From Actinomycetota bacterium (lineage in GTDB: Bacteria; Actinomycetota; Thermoleophilia; Solirubrobacterales; Solirubrobacteraceae): a stretch of 64,000 nucleotides of DNA. The notes under the pieces are model-generated. The model ran no database searches. It saw nothing but the letters and a program-made list of their open reading frames with translations, and was not told where the DNA came from. Shown piece by piece: positions 1 to 7,904 of this stretch (position 1 is its first letter; each line of letters starts with the position of its first letter). The DNA lies in contig VAYS01000007.1 in assembly GCA_005883215.1 (NCBI GenBank), positions 62,001 to 126,000 on the forward strand, written 5' to 3'. The position numbers and the translations under genes were made by a program.

Positions 1-1
1 G

Positions 2-664
2 CAGGCGGCCGAGGAGGCGGGCGCCGAGCGGCTCGTCGCCCAGAACGTTTCCTTCCTGCTCGCTCCGCGCGGGCCCTGGGTCCAGGACGAGACCGCCCCG
101 CTATGGCACGACGCGCCGTCGGCCCTGCGTGGGGCGGTCGCCGCCTGCGAGGCGCTCGAGCGCGCGACGCTCGGCTCGGCGCGCCTGGCGGGGGTGGTGC
201 TGCGCTACGGCTTCTTCTACGGCCCGGGCACCTCCTACGCCCACAACGGCCAGATCACCGAGATGGTCCGGCGGCGCCGCTATCCGGTGGTGGGCAAGGG
301 CACCGCGCACTACTCGTTCATCCACGTAGAGGACGCGGCCGAGGCCACCGTCGTGGCCGCCCGGGGAGGGCAGCCCGGCGTCTATAACGTCGTCGACGAT
401 GAGCCCGCGCCGCTCAGCCAGTGGCTGCCGTGGCTGGCCGAGCGCCTGGGAGCACGCCCCCCGCGCCGGGTCCCCGCCTGGCTCGCGCGCCTGGCCGTGG
501 GCCCGCACGCCGTGATGCTCGGCGAAGGCCAGCGCGGCAACTCCAACGCCAAGGCCAAGGACGAGCTGGGCTGGGTCCCGCGCCGCCCGAGCTGGCGCCA
601 GGGCCTGGCCGAGGCGCCGGCGGGGGAGTCCGCTCCGGCGGCAAACGCAACGAGGGCGGCGTGA
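2..664 (+). CDS. NAD-dependent epimerase/dehydratase, C-terminal part (5' end outside window)
   Basis: The reading frame is open from the first bases of the window, so the N-terminal Rossmann half with the GxxGxxG nucleotide loop lies upstream. The visible 220 residues carry hallmarks of extended short-chain dehydrogenases: LRYGFFYGPG, the FIHVEDAAEA segment, YNVVDDEP, and a C-terminal NAKAKDELGW region like that closing sugar-epimerase domains. Such enzymes act on nucleotide sugars or other hydroxylated substrates with NAD(P); the substrate cannot be told from this half. The stop overlaps the GTG start of the next gene by four bases (GTGA), so the two are probably translated together. Confidence 0.85.
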   Translation, partial: QAAEEAGAERLVAQNVSFLLAPRGPWVQDETAPLWHDAPSALRGAVAACEALERATLGSARLAGVVLRYGFFYGPGTSYAHNGQITEMVRRRRYPVVGKGTAHYSFIHVEDAAEATVVAARGGQPGVYNVVDDEPAPLSQWLPWLAERLGARPPRRVPAWLARLAVGPHAVMLGEGQRGNSNAKAKDELGWVPRRPSWRQGLAEAPAGESAPAANATRAA

Positions 665-1149
665 GCGCCCAGCCCCTTTCCGGCGCTCGGGCCAGCGGCG
701 AAGCCCCCGCCGTCCGTCCCTCGCGCTGGACCTCGCAGCGCGTGCTCGGCCTCGGCCTGGTCGCGCTGGCCGCATACCACCTCGCCCTGGGGCTGTTCAT
801 GGTCGTCGCTCCCCACACCTTCTATGTGCGCGTCGGAGCCTTCGGTCCGGAGAACCACCACTACATCGGCGACAACGCCACCTACGCGCTGGCCGTCGGA
901 CTGGCGTTCGTGGGCGCCGTGCGCTGGTCGAGCTGGCGGGTCCCGGTGCTCGCGCTGACCACCGTCCAGTTCGCGCTGCACACGGCCAACCACCTGCGCG
1001 ACATCTCCCGCGCCCATCCACGCTATGAGGGTCCGCTCGACTTCGCCCTGCTCCTGGCGGGCACCGCCCTGCTGGCGGGGTTGCTGTGGGCCGCCGTGGG
1101 GCAGGAGCGCGAGCGTCGCGCACTCGGGCCCGGCCGCTCGGGCGCCTAG
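661..1149 (+). CDS. small four-helix membrane protein, unknown function
   Basis: 162 residues from a GTG that overlaps the upstream epimerase stop. Four hydrophobic segments are visible at about residues 27-50, 76-95, 98-115 and 128-148, separated by short polar loops; His and Asn residues sit in the loop after the first helix (GPENHHYIGDN) and after the third (HTANHLRD). I do not recognise a named family with certainty; small uncharacterised integral membrane proteins of this shape are common in actinobacteria. The four-base overlap suggests co-expression with the epimerase. No catalytic motif or signal peptide was seen. Confidence 0.7.
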   Translation: MSAQPLSGARASGEAPAVRPSRWTSQRVLGLGLVALAAYHLALGLFMVVAPHTFYVRVGAFGPENHHYIGDNATYALAVGLAFVGAVRWSSWRVPVLALTTVQFALHTANHLRDISRAHPRYEGPLDFALLLAGTALLAGLLWAAVGQERERRALGPGRSGA

Positions 1150-1156
1150 GCCGGCC

Positions 1157-1837
1157 TCAACCGAAGCGCAGCGTGCGCGGCGTCTCGCGCATGCGCAGGA
1201 CGCGCCCCGGCACGCCGCCCACCACCGCGTTGTCCGGGACATCGCGGGTGACTACCGCGTTGCTGCCGATGATCGCGTTGTCGCCGACCGTGATGCCCCG
1301 CAACAGGCAGGCGCCGTAGCCGATCCACACGTTGTGGCCCACCCGCACGTCGCGCTTGTAGATCCCCTGCAGGCGGATGGGGCGCTCGACGTCGACCACG
1401 CCGTGGTCGAAGTCGATCAGCATCACGCGGTCGGCGAGGATGCACTCGCGCCCGATGGAGACGTGCTGGTAGGCCGAGATCGTGCACTCCTGTCCCAGCA
1501 CCGTCTTGGCCCCCACTCGCACCTCGCCCTCGTGGACCCGGATCTTGCAGCCGTGTCCGACCCACGACCAGCGGCCCAGCACCAGCCGGGCGCCGCGGCC
1601 GATCTGCAGGGTGACGCCGGGCCCGACGAAGGCCAGCCCGTCGGTTTGCAGGCGTCCCCGGAAGCGCAGCTTCAGCCGCGCCAGGCGCACCACCAGCCGC
1701 AGGTACTTGGGGGTCAGCATCCCGTGGGCGCGCATGAACCGAAGCAGCGTCAGCGGGCCGCCGTGGAGCGGGGGCGGGTCGCCGCGCGGCTGCGGCGGCG
1801 ACGTCGTCGCGCCGGGGGAAGAGGCGGTAAAGGACAC
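1157..1837 (-). CDS. acyltransferase with left-handed beta-helix (hexapeptide repeats)
   Basis: 226 residues from a GTG start on the minus strand. From about residue 70 the protein consists of hexapeptide repeats (VGPGVTLQIGRGA, VGAKTVLGQECTI, VGHNVWIGYGACLL, VGDNAIIGSNAVV), the left-handed beta-helix of maltose/galactoside acetyltransferase-like enzymes, ending in the usual PDNAVVGGVPGRV. These trimeric enzymes move an acetyl or other acyl group from a CoA or ACP donor to a sugar or envelope substrate. The substrate is not predictable. It is convergent with the upstream membrane gene (7-base gap) and divergent from meaB. A His equivalent to the catalytic one is likely in the DFDHGV segment (inference). 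Confidence 0.85.
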   Translation of the reverse strand: MSFTASSPGATTSPPQPRGDPPPLHGGPLTLLRFMRAHGMLTPKYLRLVVRLARLKLRFRGRLQTDGLAFVGPGVTLQIGRGARLVLGRWSWVGHGCKIRVHEGEVRVGAKTVLGQECTISAYQHVSIGRECILADRVMLIDFDHGVVDVERPIRLQGIYKRDVRVGHNVWIGYGACLLRGITVGDNAIIGSNAVVTRDVPDNAVVGGVPGRVLRMRETPRTLRFG

Positions 1838-1852
1838 CCGGGCCGGATCCTA
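1838..1852 (-). promoter_or_regulatory. candidate -10 box for the acyltransferase gene
   Basis: On the minus strand TAGGAT (plus-strand coordinates 1847-1852) lies nine bases before the GTG at 1837, so the transcript would begin at or just before the start codon. No convincing -35 was seen. Confidence 0.4.
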
Positions 1853-1883
1853 GCCCCGGGGGCCCTGCGATCATGCCCGCCCC

Positions 1884-2846
1884 ATGGCCGGCTCCGACGG
1901 TCTCGCGGCCCGACTCCTGGAGGGCGACAAACGCGCGCTGGCGCGCGCGATCTCGCTGGTCGAGGACGACGATCCCGCCGGCTGGGAGCTCGTCCGGGAG
2001 GTCTACCCCCACACCGGCAAGGCATCGGTGATCGGTTTCACCGGCCCGCCGGGCTCGGGCAAGTCGACGCTCATCAGCGCGCTCACCCGCGCCCGTCGCG
2101 AGGCCGGGCGCTCGGTGGGGGTGCTGTCGATCGATCCCTCGTCCCCGTTCACGCAGGGGGCGCTGCTCGGCGACCGCATCAGGCTGTCCGAGCACTTCCT
2201 CGACGCCGAGGTCTTCATCCGCTCGATGGCCAACCGCGGCGCCCTGGGCGGTCTCTCCGAAGCGGCATTGCAGGCGGCCCTGCTGATGGACGCTTCGGGC
2301 AAGCAGGACGTCTTCGTCGAGACGGTGGGTGTGGGCCAGGCCGAGGTCGACGTCATCGACCACGCCGACACGGTGGTGCTCGTGCTCATGCCCGGCTCGG
2401 GCGATTCGATTCAGGCGCTCAAGGCGGGGGTGATGGAGATCCCCGACGTGATGGTGATCAACAAGGCCGACCATCCGCTGACCGACACGATGATTCGCGA
2501 GATCCGCGGCGTTCTCTCCCTGGCCCCCCAGCGCGGATGGCGCGTGCCGATCGTAAAGACCGAGGCGATCAGAGGCGAGGGAATCGACCCGCTGGTCGAG
2601 CGGCTCGACGAGCACCGCGACTACATCGTGGCCGAAGGCACGCTGTCTGAACGCCGCCGGCGAAATCTGCGCAACGAGGTCCTCGCCCTGGCCGGGGCCC
2701 GGCTGCGCCGCCGGCTGGAGGAGCAGCTATCCGAGGATCCCGAGTTCGCCCGCCTGCTGGACGCGGTCGTCGAGCGCAAGCTTGACCCCGCCAGCGCCGC
2801 GTCGAGCATCCTCGAGCGCGCGGTCGCCGACGAGTCCTCCCGGTAG
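1884..2846 (+). CDS. meaB: methylmalonyl-CoA mutase-associated GTPase MeaB (ArgK/MMAA family)
   Basis: 320 residues. The Walker A loop GPPGSGKST is at residues 54-62, followed by LSIDPSSPFTQGALLGDRIR, the diagnostic FIRSMANRGALGG block, ETVGVGQAEVDV and the NKAD guanine-specificity motif. This is the G3E GTPase that gates cobalamin loading and protects methylmalonyl-CoA mutase from inactivation in the cytoplasm. Length matches the family. The mutase it should serve is encoded about 7 kb downstream (9459-12291) rather than next to it, so the mutase and its chaperone are in the same neighbourhood but not one operon. ATG chosen because the GTPase N-terminal helix begins there. Confidence 0.96.
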   Translation: MAGSDGLAARLLEGDKRALARAISLVEDDDPAGWELVREVYPHTGKASVIGFTGPPGSGKSTLISALTRARREAGRSVGVLSIDPSSPFTQGALLGDRIRLSEHFLDAEVFIRSMANRGALGGLSEAALQAALLMDASGKQDVFVETVGVGQAEVDVIDHADTVVLVLMPGSGDSIQALKAGVMEIPDVMVINKADHPLTDTMIREIRGVLSLAPQRGWRVPIVKTEAIRGEGIDPLVERLDEHRDYIVAEGTLSERRRRNLRNEVLALAGARLRRRLEEQLSEDPEFARLLDAVVERKLDPASAASSILERAVADESSR

Positions 2847-2858
2847 TAGGCGACGCCC

Positions 2859-4019
2859 TCAGGCACCCAGGGCGCGAGCGATCACCATCTGCTGGACCTC
2901 GTCGGTCCCCTCGCCGATGGTGAGGATCTTGGCGTCCCGGTAAAAGCGGCACACCGGGTACTCCTCGATGTAGCCATAGCCGCCGTGGATCTGGACGGCG
3001 TCCTCGGCGCAGCGCACGGCCAGGCGACCGGTCTTGAGCTTGGCCTGGGCGGCGGTGAGGGTGAAGTTGGCGCCCGCGTCCTTCAGGCGCGCCGTCTTGT
3101 AGACGAGCAGGCGGGCGGCCTCGATCTCGGTGCTCATGTCCGCCAGCTTGATCTGGATCGCCTGAAAGCGCGAGATCGGCTGCCCGAAGGCCCGCCGCTC
3201 GCGGGCATAGGCCAATGCCTGGTCCAGCGCACCCTGGGCCAACCCCACCCCCATCGCCGCGACGCCGATGCGCCCGATGTCGAGCACGTGTAGGAACTGC
3301 CTGAAACCGGCCCCGCGGGGACCGAGCAGGTTGGCCTCCGGCACCCGACAGTCGGTGAACGTCAGGGGTCGGGTATCCGAGGCGTTCCAACCCATCTTGC
3401 GGTAGGGCTCGCCCTGCTCATAGCCCGGGGCGCCCCGCTCGACGATCAGGTTGGAGATCTCGCGGGCGGAGCCGTCCTGGCCCTCGCCGGTGACCGCGGT
3501 GATGCACACGGGCCCCGAGATCTCGGTCCCGGCGTTGGTGATGAACTGCTTGGCGCCGTTTATCACCCACTCTCCGTCGCTGAGCCGGGCGCGGGTCTGG
3601 GTGTTTCCGGCGTCAGAGCCGGCCTCGGGCTCGGTCAGGCCAAACGCCCCTAGGCGACGGCCCGAGCAGAGGTCGGGCAGGAGATCGCGCTTTTGCTCCT
3701 CGCTCCCGAAGAGGAAGATCGGCTGCGTGCCCAGCGAGGTGTGGGCGCACACCGTGATGGCCACCGAGGAGTCCACGCGCGCCAACTCCTCGACGGCGAT
3801 CGCGTAGGCCAGGGAGTCGCCGCCCGCTCCCCCGTACTGCTCGGGGAACGGGATGCCCATCAGGTTCAGCTCGCCCAGCTGGCGGACGATCTCGTAGGGA
3901 AACGACTTCGTGCGGTCGAGCTCCTCGGCCACCGGGGCCACCTCGCGGGCGGCGAAGTCCTGGACCGTGCGCTGCAGCAGGCGATGGTCGTCGGAGAGGT
4001 CGAAGTCCACGGCCGGCAT
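2859..4019 (-). CDS. acyl-CoA dehydrogenase
   Basis: 386 residues from the ATG at 4019 (an in-frame ATG at 4046 would add nine residues). All three acyl-CoA dehydrogenase domains are present: the N-terminal helical part (FDLSDDHRLLQRTVQDFA), the middle FAD beta domain with AFGLTEPEAGSDAG and NGAKQFITNAG, and the C-terminal helical domain with ARERRAFGQPI and IHGGYGY. The catalytic base is expected to be the Glu in IGEGTDE near the C terminus. It oxidises an acyl-CoA to the 2,3-enoyl-CoA and passes electrons to ETF, whose genes are at 12397-14163. Chain-length preference (short or branched chain) cannot be settled. It is convergent with meaB. Confidence 0.95.
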   Translation of the reverse strand: MPAVDFDLSDDHRLLQRTVQDFAAREVAPVAEELDRTKSFPYEIVRQLGELNLMGIPFPEQYGGAGGDSLAYAIAVEELARVDSSVAITVCAHTSLGTQPIFLFGSEEQKRDLLPDLCSGRRLGAFGLTEPEAGSDAGNTQTRARLSDGEWVINGAKQFITNAGTEISGPVCITAVTGEGQDGSAREISNLIVERGAPGYEQGEPYRKMGWNASDTRPLTFTDCRVPEANLLGPRGAGFRQFLHVLDIGRIGVAAMGVGLAQGALDQALAYARERRAFGQPISRFQAIQIKLADMSTEIEAARLLVYKTARLKDAGANFTLTAAQAKLKTGRLAVRCAEDAVQIHGGYGYIEEYPVCRFYRDAKILTIGEGTDEVQQMVIARALGA

Positions 4020-4371
4020 TCTCACAGAGCCCGAAAAACGGGGCATTTGCCGCGTCCTCGGCCGCGCGCGGGAGGCCCGGAGGAGGGACGGCGGCGCGGC
4101 GGCCGAGGAACGGGCAGGTGGACGGCGTCAGAAAGAGAGTGCGCCACAGGACATACGGCGGCGGGGGGTGCGCCAGCCGCAGTCCTGTGGCGCGGGCGAC
4201 CGAAGGATGCCCCCCGGGCAGGGATTGGGGTGGGGGCCGGCCGCAACGGGGGGAATACCCCGAAGCTCAAACTCATAACCTGACCGCGCGAATCTTGTGT
4301 CCGGGGCCAGACCGGGGGCCGGACGGCCGATCGCTTACGGCCGCTTGAGGGCCGACCGGCACACTCACGGC
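4020..4371. other. 352-bp intergenic region with inverted repeats
   Basis: Divergent spacer between the acyl-CoA dehydrogenase and lipoprotein genes. Short frames crossing it have irregular codon use and match nothing I recognise. It holds a 12-bp perfect inverted repeat with a nested hairpin (4141-4193, listed separately), a small CGGGG/CCCCG hairpin near 4247-4262, and a GTCCGG...CCGGAC pair around 4300-4325. The stretch near 4261-4300 is AT-richer than its surroundings and could hold a promoter, but no clear -35/-10 pair was found. Confidence 0.5.
4141..4193. repeat. 12-bp perfect inverted repeat with nested stem
   Basis: GCGCCACAGGAC at 4141-4152 is the exact reverse complement of GTCCTGTGGCGC at 4182-4193. 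The 29-base interior contains a further GCGGC/GCCGC pair, so an RNA would fold as a long interrupted hairpin. It lies about 180 bases upstream of the lipoprotein start; operator, structured leader and terminator are all possible. Confidence 0.6.
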
Positions 4372-5115
4372 ATGTCCGCTCAGGCTCTACACGGCCCCGG
4401 CCCCCCCGGCCCCGGCCCCGGCCCCCCCGGCCCCGGCCCCGGCCCCCACGGGCCCGGCCCCAGCGGCACCAGTGGCGCCCGGGCGCCCGCCCGCCACCGC
4501 GGCCGCGGGCTGACCACGGCCGCGGCCCTGCTCGGCGCGCTGGCGCTGGCGAGCGCCGGGTGCGGCGGGTCCCAGAGCAACACCACCACGCCTACGTCCT
4601 CCACCACCACCACGCCCGGGCCAGGCGGCCTGCTCGCCCCCACCGGAAATGCTCCCTCCGGGCAGCCGATCGACGGGATCCGGTGCCTGAGCAACGAGCA
4701 GCTGGCCTTTCACATCCACGCCCATGTCGCCGTGTTCGTCAACGGCGGCGCCCGCGTGATTCCCGCCGGGATCGGGATCGTGGCGCCGCTGCAGGTGCAG
4801 AACACGGCGGCGGGGCCCTTCGTCGGGGGCGGGAAGTGCTTCTACTGGCTGCACAGCCATACCGTCGACGGCGTCGTGCACATCGAGTCGCCGATCCGGC
4901 GCACCTTCACCCTCGGTGACTACTTCGACGTCTACGGGCAGCCGCTCTCGCGCGACCGGGTGGGGCCGGCCACCGGGCCGGTGACCGCCTACCTCGACGC
5001 CAAGCCCTACCCCGGCGACCCCCGCTCGATCCCGCTCCACGCCCACGCCGTGATCCAGCTCGACGTGGGTCAGGCCCGGGCACCCATGCCCTTCGGCTTC
5101 CCGCCCGGGCTCTAG
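4372..5115 (+). CDS. His-rich lipoprotein of unknown function
   Basis: 247 residues. An unusual Gly-Pro-His-rich leader (residues 1-45) precedes a basic stretch, a hydrophobic segment and a lipobox LASAGC, so the mature protein should be a lipid-anchored cell-surface protein starting at the Cys near residue 64. A Thr/Ser-rich linker follows, then a conserved-looking domain with FHIHAHVAVFVNG, CFYWLHSHTVDGVVHIESP and LHAHAVIQLDVG. I recall similar uncharacterised secreted bacterial proteins with HIHAH and LHxH segments; the clustered histidines suggest metal (possibly copper) binding, which is inference. The true start could be closer to the signal peptide if the GC-rich repeat is not translated, but no in-frame ATG or GTG lies between. 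Confidence 0.75.
   Translation: MSAQALHGPGPPGPGPGPPGPGPGPHGPGPSGTSGARAPARHRGRGLTTAAALLGALALASAGCGGSQSNTTTPTSSTTTTPGPGGLLAPTGNAPSGQPIDGIRCLSNEQLAFHIHAHVAVFVNGGARVIPAGIGIVAPLQVQNTAAGPFVGGGKCFYWLHSHTVDGVVHIESPIRRTFTLGDYFDVYGQPLSRDRVGPATGPVTAYLDAKPYPGDPRSIPLHAHAVIQLDVGQARAPMPFGFPPGL
4390..4462 (+). repeat. GGCCCC tandem low-complexity repeat encoding Gly-Pro
   Basis: Nearly pure runs of GGCCCC and GGCCCCCCC units directly after the start of the lipoprotein gene, translating as alternating Gly-Pro. Slippage-prone; unit number may vary between strains. Confidence 0.75.
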
Positions 5116-5158
5116 CCGGGGCCTGGCCGGGCCGGCTCGAGCCCGGCGCGGAGCGCGC

Positions 5159-6601
5159 TCAGGCGGCGTGGGCGCGCGCCAGCTCGACGAGCAGGCGCAC
5201 GCCGAACCCCGATCCACCCTTGGCCGCATAGGCGCGCCCCAGGTCCCAGGCGGTGCCGGCGATGTCGACGTGGGCCCAGGGGGCGTCGTCGACGAAGCGT
5301 TGGAGGAACTCGGCCCCCACGATCGAGCCCGCCTTGCGCGCCTCGGGGGCGTTGTTCAGGTCGGCGAACTGGCCCTTGACCAGCTCGGCGTACTCCTCGT
5401 GCAGGGGCAGGCGCCAGAGCGCCTCGCCGCTGCGCTCTCCGGCCCGCAGGAGTTGCTCGGTCCAGTCGTCGTCGTTGCCCATCACGCCGGCGTAGGTCGA
5501 GCCCAGGGCGATGATGATCGCTCCGGTCAGCGTGGCCAGGTCCACCAGGCGCTCGGCGCCCTGCTCGAGCGCGTAGGCCAGGCAGTCGGCGAGCACCAGG
5601 CGCCCCTCGGCGTCGGTGTTGTTGACCTCGATCGTGGTGCCGTTCATCGCCCGGACGATGTCCCCCGGCTTGACCGAGCGCCCGCTGGGCATGTTCTCGG
5701 TGGCACCCACCACCGAGACCAGGGACACCGGCAGTCCCAGCCGTGCGACGGCCCCGGTGGCCTCGAGCACCGCGGCGCCGCCCGACATGTCGTACTTCAT
5801 CTCGTGCATCTTCGCCGAGGGCTTGATCGAGATCCCGCCGGTGTCGAACGTCACCGCCTTGCCCACGAATCCCAGCCGGGGACCGCCGGCGCCGGCGGCG
5901 CCGTAGCGGAGCGTGATCAGCGCCGGCTCCTGGTAGGAGCCCTGGGCCACGGCGGCGAACGCGCCCATGCCGAGTTCGCGGATCTGCTCGAGGCCGGCCG
6001 CCTCGACCTCCAGCCCGTCGATCTCCCCCGCCAGCTCGCGGGCGCGCTCGGCCAGGCGGGTGGGCGTCATGTCGTTGGCCGGCGTGTCCTGGAGCACGCG
6101 CGCCGCGTTCTGGGCGCCGGCGATCACGTCGGCCGCGCCCACCACATCGCCCACGTCGTGGTGGGCCGAGACGATCAGCTCCTCGAGCGCCGGCGGCTGG
6201 TCGTTGGCCTGGTCCTTGTAGCGGTCGAAGCGATACGCCGCCAGCTCGGTGCCCTGCACCAGCGCGCCGGTCACCTCCTCGGAGACGTCGTGGGGCAGCT
6301 CCCAGCACAGCTTCGCGGTGCCCAGCTCGCGACTGCGCCCGTGCACTGCGCCGGCCACGGTGCGCGCGCGCTCGGCGTCGAACTGCTCGCGCGCGCCCAG
6401 CCCGGCGAGCAGCCAGCGGCGGCCCTCGGCGTGCACCAGGGCCAGGTGCTTGAACGAGGGCTTGGCCTCGCCGGAGTCCAGCAGCCCCTGCAGGGCCCCG
6501 CCCTCGACGTCGTGGGCCACGGCCTCGTCTTCGAAGGCGCCCACCGCGATCGTGTCGGCGCCGGTGGCGGCGGGCGGATCGGTGGTGGCGGACACCTGCA
6601 T
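5159..6601 (-). CDS. pepA: leucyl aminopeptidase, M17 family
   Basis: 480 residues, the normal length for cytosolic M17 aminopeptidases. The catalytic domain shows VGKAVTFDTGGISIKP, the metal-binding MKYDMSGGAA segment and the signature NTDAEGRLVLAD, which supply the Lys, Asp and Glu ligands of the two-zinc centre; the Arg of NTDAEGR is the transition-state residue. It removes N-terminal residues from peptides, in hexamers. The N-terminal macro-like domain is weakly conserved, as is usual. Convergent with the lipoprotein gene and divergent from thiolase. Confidence 0.96.
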   Translation of the reverse strand: MQVSATTDPPAATGADTIAVGAFEDEAVAHDVEGGALQGLLDSGEAKPSFKHLALVHAEGRRWLLAGLGAREQFDAERARTVAGAVHGRSRELGTAKLCWELPHDVSEEVTGALVQGTELAAYRFDRYKDQANDQPPALEELIVSAHHDVGDVVGAADVIAGAQNAARVLQDTPANDMTPTRLAERARELAGEIDGLEVEAAGLEQIRELGMGAFAAVAQGSYQEPALITLRYGAAGAGGPRLGFVGKAVTFDTGGISIKPSAKMHEMKYDMSGGAAVLEATGAVARLGLPVSLVSVVGATENMPSGRSVKPGDIVRAMNGTTIEVNNTDAEGRLVLADCLAYALEQGAERLVDLATLTGAIIIALGSTYAGVMGNDDDWTEQLLRAGERSGEALWRLPLHEEYAELVKGQFADLNNAPEARKAGSIVGAEFLQRFVDDAPWAHVDIAGTAWDLGRAYAAKGGSGFGVRLLVELARAHAA

Positions 6602-6617
6602 GGGCCGGGGCAGAATA
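6602..6617 (-). promoter_or_regulatory. candidate -10 box for pepA
   Basis: Minus-strand TATTCT (coordinates 6612-6617) lies ten bases before the ATG at 6601, giving a transcript with almost no leader. AT-rich compared with its surroundings. Confidence 0.4.
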
Positions 6618-6711
6618 GATAGTCGCCGCTAGGCTTTGCCGGCGGGCCGAGCCGGATCGATGCGCGTCACCGGCTCTGGCCCTTCGTCGACCACCACCTG
6701 GAGTCGCCCCG

Positions 6712-7887
6712 ATGCCGCAGACCGTGATCCTGTCAAGCGCCCGCACCCCGATCGGGAAGATGGGCGGGGGCCTGGCCTCCCTCGACGCGACCGAGCTCGG
6801 CGGCATCGTCATCGAGTGCGCGCTCGAGCGCGCCGCGGTCGAGCCCGAGCAGGTCGGTCACGTGGTTATGGGCCAGGTGCTGCAGGCCGGCCAGGGCCAG
6901 ATCCCCTCGCGCCAGGCGCAGATCAAGGCGGGGATCCCCAAGGAGGTCTCCTCGGAGACGATCAACAAGGTGTGCGCCTCGGGCGTCCGCGCCGTGGGCC
7001 TGCTCGACTACGCCATCCGCGCCGGCGACGTGGAGATCGCCGTGGGTGGGGGCATGGAGTCGATGTCCAGCGCCCCGTACCTGCTTCCCCAGGCGCGCTT
7101 CGGCTACCGCATGGGCGACGCCAAGGCGCTGGACTCGATGATCAGGGACGGGCTCACCAACCCGTTCTCGGGCAAGCAGATGTACGTCGAGGCCACCGAG
7201 GTGGGGGACGAGCTGGAGATGACCCGCGCCGACATGGACCGCTGGGCCCTGCGCTCGCACGAGCGCGCCCTGGCCGCCACCGACGAGGGCCGCCTGCCCG
7301 AGGAGATCGTGCCGGTGCCGGTCAAGTCAAAGAAGGGCCAGACCGTGGTCGAGGTCGACGAGGCCCCCCGGCGAGACACCTCGCTGGAGAAGCTGGCCGC
7401 GCTTCCGGGCCTGGTGGGCAAGGAGGGCTCTCACACCGCGGGCAACTCGCCGGGCGTCAACGACGGCGCGGGGGCGCTGGTGGTGGCCAGCGAGGAGTGG
7501 GCCCAGGCCAACGGCAAGGAGCCGATGGCCACGGTCCTGGCCCAGGCCCAGGTGGCCGACGACTTCGCCTACCTAGCTCGCACCCCCGCCTCGGCGGCCA
7601 AGCTGGCCCTCCAGAAGGCGGGGCTCGAGGCCCAGGACATCGACCTGTGGGAGATCAACGAGGCGTTCGCCTCGGTGACGCTCAACTCGATCCGCGCGCT
7701 GGGCATCGACGAGGACAAGGTCAACGTCAACGGCGGCGCGGTCGCCATCGGACATCCGATCGGGGCTTCGGGCGCCCGCATCCTCGGCGCGCTGATCCAC
7801 GAGCTGCGTCGCCGCGGCGGCGGCCTGGGCTGCGTGGCGATCTGCTCCGGCGGCGGTCAGGGCGACGCCGTCATCCTTCGGGTCTGA
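6712..7887 (+). CDS. acetyl-CoA C-acetyltransferase (thiolase)
   Basis: 391 residues with complete thiolase signatures: the nucleophile Cys88 in NKVCASGVRA, GGGMESMSSAPYL, the GHPIGASGARI block with the catalytic His, and the second Cys in CSGGGQGDA near the C terminus. It condenses or cleaves acetoacetyl-CoA or 3-ketoacyl-CoA in the cytoplasm. Length and the GMESMS segment fit the biosynthetic/degradative acetyl-CoA acetyltransferase subfamily, but specificity is not fixed by sequence alone. A GGAG Shine-Dalgarno lies about nine bases before the ATG. It would complete beta-oxidation with the dehydrogenase at 2859-4019. The HAD gene follows after 17 bases. Confidence 0.95.
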   Translation: MPQTVILSSARTPIGKMGGGLASLDATELGGIVIECALERAAVEPEQVGHVVMGQVLQAGQGQIPSRQAQIKAGIPKEVSSETINKVCASGVRAVGLLDYAIRAGDVEIAVGGGMESMSSAPYLLPQARFGYRMGDAKALDSMIRDGLTNPFSGKQMYVEATEVGDELEMTRADMDRWALRSHERALAATDEGRLPEEIVPVPVKSKKGQTVVEVDEAPRRDTSLEKLAALPGLVGKEGSHTAGNSPGVNDGAGALVVASEEWAQANGKEPMATVLAQAQVADDFAYLARTPASAAKLALQKAGLEAQDIDLWEINEAFASVTLNSIRALGIDEDKVNVNGGAVAIGHPIGASGARILGALIHELRRRGGGLGCVAICSGGGQGDAVILRV

Positions 7888-7904
7888 CCGGCGCTCGCAC
7901 ACCG

